Assembly: GCA_034359265.1 (NCBI GenBank)
Contig: CP136892.1
Location: forward strand, 82,390,001-82,454,000
Source: Canna indica
Lineage: Eukaryota > Streptophyta > Magnoliopsida > Zingiberales > Cannaceae
DNA length: 64,000 bases
Direction of reading: 5' to 3'
Of the stretch, positions 58,581 through 64,000 are shown in pieces. A program made the position numbers and the translations under genes. Position 1 is the first letter of the stretch, and every line of letters starts with the position of its first letter. The notes beneath the pieces were generated by a model. It had not been told where the DNA came from, did no database searches, and saw only the letters and a program-made list of their open reading frames with translations.

Positions 58581-59429
58581 TCCAACACATCTAATAGTAT
58601 AGGAAAAGAGAACGAAAATCATATGCATATAGTCCTAAAATAGGGTATCACCACCTAACAATCCTACGCAATTTTAACCTGCCTTGGTGACCCTAGCCGA
58701 TCATTTTCCCTTAGTGTTAATATTTATTTCTATCAATCTACGAGAACTACATTAAATTGCTAGGGTTTTTCTTTTTAATGAGAATATGAATAACATTTTA
58801 CTAGCGAGGAGAGCCGATGGCACTTCCACCTGCCATCGACCGAAACCCTAGCAGGCGACTGCTAGGGTTTCAACAGCCCGAGAGAGAGAGAGAGAAGGAT
58901 GGAATATCGACGACGAGAGGCGGGTGATGAGCGGCGGGTGACGAGCGGTAGAGAAATCAGAGAGAGAGAGAGAGAGCGAGCGAGAGGGAAAAAAAAGGAT
59001 CGCACGGGGTTATAGATTTTAATTTCTGACGGTGTTTGCGATGGCTATAAGAAATGTACCAATGTACCATGAAAAATTAAAAAATGAACCATGAAAAAAT
59101 AAGAAATGAACACACCCAAAGACAAAAGTCTTGAACAAAAGAAGATGTTATTTTCTACATAGCGTTGTAGGCTATATTTGGTTGCCCTTGAAAATATTTT
59201 TATGACATATAAATAGATTTTGATAATTGAACATCCAAAAGTCTTTGAGAGCCTAACAATTCTAGTAAAAAAGTATTTTTCAATAAATAAGAAAATTTAT
59301 GTTATATTTTTTTTGGGTAAATAATAAAAATCTTCTCTGACTTATTTGTCATTACCTTCTATAAACTTTGAAATTAAATTAAAAAATAACTAAACTTTTT
59401 GAAACTAACAAAAATACATCATCTATTAA
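58581..59429. other. Right part of the older LTR and AT-rich spacer
   Basis: 58581-59040 probably belongs to the element of 54913. It has CTAGGGTTT motifs and GA runs (58880-58900, 58960-58985) like a leader region. 59040-59429 is AT-rich with no gene. TAA at 59427-59429 is the TSD of the next CACTA. Confidence 0.4.
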
Positions 59430-60708
59430 CACTACTAGAAATATGGTCTTCAGCAACGGCTATCAGCAACGGCCGCTCAAGCCGTTGCTATTTGCAACGG
59501 CATTCATACGGCCGCTCGAGCCGTTGCAGATATGAGGTATCTGCAACGGCTTTCTAACGGACGAGTGAGCCGTTGCTGATGATGTTAATTATCAGCAACG
59601 GCTTTCTAACGGACAAGTTAGCCGTTGCTGATGATAACTTATTAGCAACGGCTTTCTAACGGACGAGTGAGCCGTTGCTGATGATGTTAATTATCAGCAA
59701 CGGCTTTCTAACGGACAAGTTAGCCGTTGCTGATGATAACTTATTAGCAACGGCTTTCTAACGGGCGAGTGAGCCGTTGCTGATAAGTTTATATAGGGCA
59801 CGCAGTCGCGCCCGACCCTTCTTCCTCCCGCTGCTGCCGCCGCCGCTTCTGCTCTCGCCTCGCCGCCGCTGCCGACGCCGACGACGCCTCTTCCTCCTCC
59901 CGCTGCTGCCGACTTGTTCAGGTATGCTTCGCCCTAACGCGTTCCCCTTCCAACGGCGCCGTCTGGTATGCTTCGCAGAGAACCCGGCCGCCCTAACTTG
60001 TTCAGGTATGCTTCGCAGAGAACCCGGCCGCCGTCTGGGGCAGCGGTACCGGTACCGGCGCCGGCTCCCGCGCCTTCGCCGGATACCTTTTGCAACGGCG
60101 TCTACCTCTCCTACGTTCTTGAGCAACGGGAGAAGATCCATCCATTCACTTCCAACCCGGCGGACCAGCCGTACGCCTTCCGCGCCACCGCCACTGTCCT
60201 CAACCACGGCACCGCTGATCTCCTCGCCTGGACGCTACTCGTCCCCTTCCGCCATCGCGAGCTGATCGTCTCCGTCGGCGGCGGTGTCCTCTCCAACGGA
60301 TCCGCATTTCCGTATAACACCACCCTTGACGCCAACAAAACCGCCTCGCCGCAGGAGATGAAGCCGGACGTGACAGTGGCGTTGCGAGTGCAGGGCCGTA
60401 AGGACCGACACGAGGCGACCGGCCTCATCCTCCACAACTGCACCATCAACGCCGATGCATCGCTGGTGCCGGCGCAGGCCACGGCATCGAAAGCCGTTGT
60501 TATTAATGTTATCAGCAACGGCGTTCTAACGGGCGAGCAGCCGTTGCTGATAATATTTTTAGCGACGGCCCGAGCGGCCGTTGCTAAGTCATCAGCAACG
60601 CGAGTTTCTGTCACGGTTCTATTGCAACGGCTCAGCCGTTGCTGATGCTCTTCAGCAACGGCCCAGCAATGGCACCAGCCGTTGCTGATGCTCATTTTTC
60701 TAGTAGTG
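59430..60708 (+). mobile_element. Small CACTA element with captured gene fragments (Pack-type)
   Basis: 1,279 bp. Termini are CACTACTAGAAATATGG and, read inward from the right, CACTACTAGAAAAATGAGC. It is flanked by TAA at 59427-59429 and 60709-60711. Subterminal ATCAGCAACGGC motifs in both orientations fill 59450-59790 and 60480-60690. The left 390 bp matches the truncated CACTA at 3224, its likely relative. Between the ends lies GC-rich captured coding sequence (about 60060-60480). There are small internal duplications, including GGTATGCTTCGCAGAGAACC at 59966 and 60005. Confidence 0.93.
59968..60645 (+). CDS. Chimeric ORF: COBRA-like segment joined to pectin methylesterase-like segment
   Basis: A 225-codon frame from the ATG at 59968. 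Residues 1-30 come from the element leader and its small duplication. About residues 32-130 match the N-terminal domain of COBL7/COBL10-type COBRA-like proteins: CNGVYLSY, QPYAFRATATVLNHGTADL, then W..LVPFRHRELIVSVGGGVL and SNG. About residues 135-170 match pectin methylesterases: QGRKDRHEATGLILHNCTI, the QGR.D....TG....NC.I signature. The remaining 55 residues are encoded by the right subterminal repeats. No signal peptide, GPI signal or PME active site is retained, so wall activity is not expected. Whether it is transcribed is unknown. Assignments are from motif memory; the COBRA match is stronger. Confidence 0.65.
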   Translation: MLRREPGRPNLFRYASQRTRPPSGAAVPVPAPAPAPSPDTFCNGVYLSYVLEQREKIHPFTSNPADQPYAFRATATVLNHGTADLLAWTLLVPFRHRELIVSVGGGVLSNGSAFPYNTTLDANKTASPQEMKPDVTVALRVQGRKDRHEATGLILHNCTINADASLVPAQATASKAVVINVISNGVLTGEQPLLIIFLATARAAVAKSSATRVSVTVLLQRLSRC

Positions 60709-60711
60709 TAA

Positions 60712-61492
60712 CTCAATATTATTAGGTACGTAGTATTTGGTTGGATGGAATAGAGAGAAAATAGAATATTATTCCCTATGTCTCACTTATTGTCTTGTTT
60801 GGTTGTAACTTATGGACAAGAAATAGATGGGTCATAAGAAATAGAAAAGGAATATTATTCCATATGCATAAGGAATACTATCCTTACCTCAACCCAAGGA
60901 ATAATATTCATTGTCTATTCCTTATGATATTTTTCTATATTGTCCTTCAATATTTATAATATTATATAATAATATAAAAAATTAAATTATTAAATTAATT
61001 TTAATAATTGTTTATCTTAAATAGATAATTATTATTTTATTATTAAATATTATTTTTTAAGATTTATTTTTTATGAAAATAAATAAATAAATAATAGTTT
61101 TTATTATTTTAAATTAATATATTATTTTACATTAATCCATATTTTTATTATGCTATTATTAGTTAAAATAAATTATAGCATAATTTATTATAATTTTAGA
61201 AAAGATATTTGGATCATTTTTCTATATTATCATTCAATATTTATAATATGAATATAAAAATTAAATTGTTAAATTATTTTTAATAATTACATATCTTAAA
61301 TAGATAATTATTATTTTATTATTAAATAATATTTTAATAATTATTGTTTGAAGATTCAATTATTTTTTATGAAAATAAAATAAATAATAGTATTTTATTA
61401 TTTTAAGTTAATAAATTATTTTATATTGATCCATATTTTTATTATATTGTTATTAATTAGAATAAATTATCATATAATTTATTATATTTTTA
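60712..61492. other. AT-rich intergenic sequence
   Basis: No gene. Two diverged direct copies of an AT-rich block (about 60950-61190 and 61220-61480, for example TATTTATAATATnATATAA and AATAGATAATTATTATTTTA) indicate an old local duplication. Confidence 0.5.
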
Positions 61493-61719
61493 AAATGACA
61501 CGCGACGACTTTTCATTAGTCCAAATATTAAAAGATAAATAAAAAAAGTTAATTGAAAAAATAATAAATTATAAACTAGGAACTATTAATTGCTAGGAAA
61601 GTTAATTAGAAAATAAATTTGTAATTACTATTTTCTAACTTGCAATTTATAAAATTTTCAATTATTTTTTTATAAAATTTTTAATATTTGGACCAATAAA
61701 AGATTGTCACGTGTCATTT
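61493..61719. mobile_element. Inverted-repeat element (MITE-like)
   Basis: Ends AAATGACACGCGACGAC and GATTGTCACGTGTCATTT, with about 40-nt imperfect arms that include GTCCAAATATTAAAA and its complement. 227 bp. No clear TSD. Confidence 0.6.
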
Positions 61720-62870
61720 AAAAAGAGATTCTATTAAATAAATAACATTGGATTAACACGAGGTATTTTTGTTAGTTTCATAAAATTTAGTCATTTTTTA
61801 TCTAATTTCACCGTTCATGTAAGATAATTACAAATAAATTATAGTTCAGGAAAGATTTTTGTTATTTACCAAATATTTTTTTAAAATTTCAATGATAAAA
61901 TTATTATTAACGACTTTCAGCAAAAGTACGACAAAAAAAATCAATGAAAACCAATTTTTAATAAATAAAAATTTTAGGTTACAATTTTTTAAATCATAAA
62001 AATTAATAAAAATTTTAGTATTAAAGACTTTTGTGAAAAAAAATTAAAGTCTTTGGCCAAAAGCATAAGAGAGTAAAATTTCAATTTCAATTTTTTAATT
62101 TCCGATTTGAAAATCTATAGATCGTTATTTTAATTTTGAGAATTTTTTATAGTTATTTTGGTTTTAGAAATTTCACATAAACTTCATCTACATTAATATA
62201 TTCTAAACTTGTAGGAATGTCAAAAATTATATATGGAAAGAGATGTGAAAAATTGATGTGTAATCCCCACCAATTTAGTAAAACGGATCTCCAATTTAGT
62301 TCAAATTAAATCAAATTTGGTCAATATGGGTCGGATCTCGTCGAACCCTTCGCTCCAGGCCCATCTTCCTTCTTCACTTATCATCCCACATGCAAAATTA
62401 CTAGCCCGCTTATATTCCCGTGGGCCCCGCATCCCTCCCTTCAATGTCCAATTACCTGCCAGGTATGGAACCCAGTAATATATAAGCTAGTAGGACTAAA
62501 AAATTAAAATTGCTCCTCATAAATGTAAAAGGAGATACGCATCCTGTCGGCGATGCCACGACTTAACACACCAGCCACGGATTCGTCATTCTCCCGCACA
62601 TGATGTACAGTTGTGCACCGCCACTTCCAGCAGTCTTTACCTTTGTCGTAACTTAAGTTGCTTCGTCAAGTAAGACTGCTGTGAGTTGTAAGCAATAGAC
62701 TAAGGTTCTAACTAACACGTTTTTTTAATTTAAATGATACTGTACCTAATAATCTTTTCCCTAACGTGAGTGTACCTGGATTGTTATTGCGTCGTGCGGG
62801 TGTTATCCGTTGGAGCCCACTCGCTGCCTCTCATGGCGATGGCGGAAGGTACGTGCGGTCGAGTAAGGCT
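61720..62870. other. Intergenic and distal promoter region
   Basis: AT-rich to about 62330, then more balanced. No ORF or element recognised. The right part is upstream of the host gene that follows. Confidence 0.4.
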
Positions 62871-62879
62871 AGTGTTTTA

Positions 62880-63200
62880 GTTTTATGTAAATAAAAGGAA
62901 TTAAACGTAGGAAGACCTTCCACTTCTTCCCACATCATCGCCTTCAACTCTCCCGGCTTTTCCATTTCCGGGCACTCTTCTCGTTCTCGCATCACTTTTC
63001 TTTTCCTTACCTTTGAATCTGGATCTCAGTAATCTTAAGAGTCGCCGGATCTCATTCAGGCTTGTGATCCCGGTGAATCTCGAGGCGGCGAGATAGGATC
63101 TTGCTTCAGGTCCGGCTCGATCGGGTAGATCTGGCCCGGGCCCCTTGTATTATCTAAGGAATGCAATTGAAGCTCGGCTAGGTGGATCTTGATCTGGTAT
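62880..63200 (+). promoter_or_regulatory. Probable core promoter and 5' leader of the nucleotide-sugar transporter gene
   Basis: A TATA-like GTAAATAAAAGG lies at 62887-62898. A CT-rich start region (62912-63000) and GC-rich leader follow, including GGATCTC/GATCTGG phrases to about 63180, then T-rich intron-like sequence to 63731. The donor site of the leader intron could not be fixed; candidates are at about 63110 and 63180. Confidence 0.45.
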
Positions 63201-63731
63201 CTTGATCGGTTTCTCATTTTTTATCTGAATTCTACTTGAATGTTGTTAATTTGCCGTTCTGGAATGTTCGGTAGATAATCCTAGCAGAAATGTGTTTATT
63301 TTGTTGCTTTCTTGGTTAATTTCTGCCTTTTGTTTTTGTTTTGAGGAATTTCTTTTTATGGGTGAATTTTTGTTTAGGGATATACTTTTTAATTGAAATG
63401 GAGGGACAAAAGTCCTACCAGCATATATTAAAAGAACATAATTACATTACCTACTGTAGTCCAGAAGTATATATACAAAAGGAGAATAAAATTTTTTATT
63501 TAGGGATTTAATGAAGGAAAAAGATCCCTCAGCAATATGGACTGGGATCAATAGTCATAATGTGTTTGGTCCGTAGCATTTTTGGGTAATTGTTCTATTT
63601 TACATGAAGGTCACTTGATATTGAAGTTAAAGGAAACGTAATCTCATACTTGTTTGGCGCTACAGTTGCTTACTTGCTTCTTTTGTATGCTAATCTTGTC
63701 TAATATTCTAGTTGCTGATTTTTTTTTTCAG

Positions 63732-63985
63732 TGGTCAAAGGCGGGTTCTATTTCAGGGTTGCTCTGTTGTCTGTATAAAGCCCAAGCATCTCTCATAAAA
63801 GCGAATCTTTTGAGATGTTAAAGAACGGGATGGTAGAATGCGCTGTATGTCACTCCAAGTTGGTTTCCCGAAGCCCCAGATCTGTGTCGATGGCATATGA
63901 TAAACATAGGATCAATGTATCATCAAAATATCGTGCACTCAACTTCCTTCTTGTTGTGGGGGATTGCATGTTGGTTGGTCTCCAG
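63732..63985 (+). CDS. Nucleotide-sugar (CMP-sialic acid type) transporter, first coding exon
   Basis: This exon is bordered by a T-rich acceptor (TTTTTTTTCAG at 63721-63731) and a consensus donor (CCAG/GTAAGT at 63985/63986). The ATG at 63815 starts 57 codons in phase to the donor: [20 protein letters not shown], then [20 protein letters not shown], ending GLQ. This matches the N-terminus of the plant CMP-sialic-acid-transporter-like clade (DMT superfamily, Golgi membrane), where [15 protein letters not shown] and the ALN.LLV.GDC.LVGLQP segment (first membrane helix) are typical. 63732-63814 is leader. The rest of the gene lies beyond the right edge. It is the best-supported ordinary host gene here. 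The exact substrate cannot be read from this exon. Confidence 0.75.
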
Positions 63986-64000
63986 GTAAGTTATATTGAA

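Noticed and set aside
59758..60716. Minus-strand ORFs antisense to the captured COBL/PME segment
   Set aside because: Shadows of the plus-strand frame; only the plus strand shows COBRA-like and PME motifs.

Overview
This 64 kb window is nuclear DNA of a flowering plant. The evidence is the AT-rich intergenic sequence, GT-AG introns, plant-only gene families (FAR1-related, COBRA-like, pectin methylesterase) and dense nested plant transposons (CACTA, hAT, PIF/Harbinger, Mutator-like, Helitron, LTR elements). I cannot name the species. The first exon of the right-hand host gene resembles a plant nucleotide-sugar transporter. No rRNA, tRNA or CRISPR locus was seen.

Layout, left to right. 1-7.4 kb: remains of CACTA TnpD on the minus strand, two LTR fragments starting TGTCAC, then a right-truncated CACTA element (from 3224) that carries a nested hAT MITE, a minisatellite, a run of three stem-loops, a gutted TnpD and an ORF1 (Transposase_24) pseudogene. 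7.6-15.3 kb: two copies of a local gene pair on the minus strand, a cystatin-like gene and a FAR1-related/MULE-domain gene; the only intact-looking gene model of the pair is the cystatin-like one at 9530-10500. 15.8-17.2 kb: a Harbinger-type element carrying GC-rich sequence. 17.96-27.7 kb: a complete three-level nest, CACTA containing hAT containing Helitron, each with terminal signatures and, for the CACTA and hAT, target-site duplications (TSDs). 29.6-39 kb: two further broken copies of the cystatin/FAR1 pair, split by solo LTRs and smaller insertions. 39.1-50.1 kb: two head-to-tail Helitrons, the first of which holds another CACTA (41613-45788) with large satellite-like expansions. 50-59 kb: intergenic AT-rich DNA, a Mutator-type MITE, a LINE RNase H remnant and nested LTRs. 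59430-60708: a small CACTA element that has captured a COBRA-like segment and a pectin-methylesterase-like segment and reads through both in one 225-codon frame. 62.9-64 kb: start of a host nucleotide-sugar transporter gene running off the right edge.

The duplicated segments supply empty-site comparisons inside the window. The Harbinger MITE, the 3.2 kb LTR, the 372 bp TG..CA insertion, the LINE-like insertion and the hAT MITE within the LTR each have an unoccupied paralogue here, so their boundaries are better supported than usual.

The most notable items are the two-gene capture in the 1.28 kb CACTA, a conserved trio of stem-loops shared by two diverged CACTA elements, a cystatin-like protein whose inhibitory loop is replaced by glycines, the tandem Helitrons, and an ORF that becomes continuous when the 9.8 kb CACTA and one TSD copy are removed. 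All calls come from reading the sequence by eye; no database search was run.
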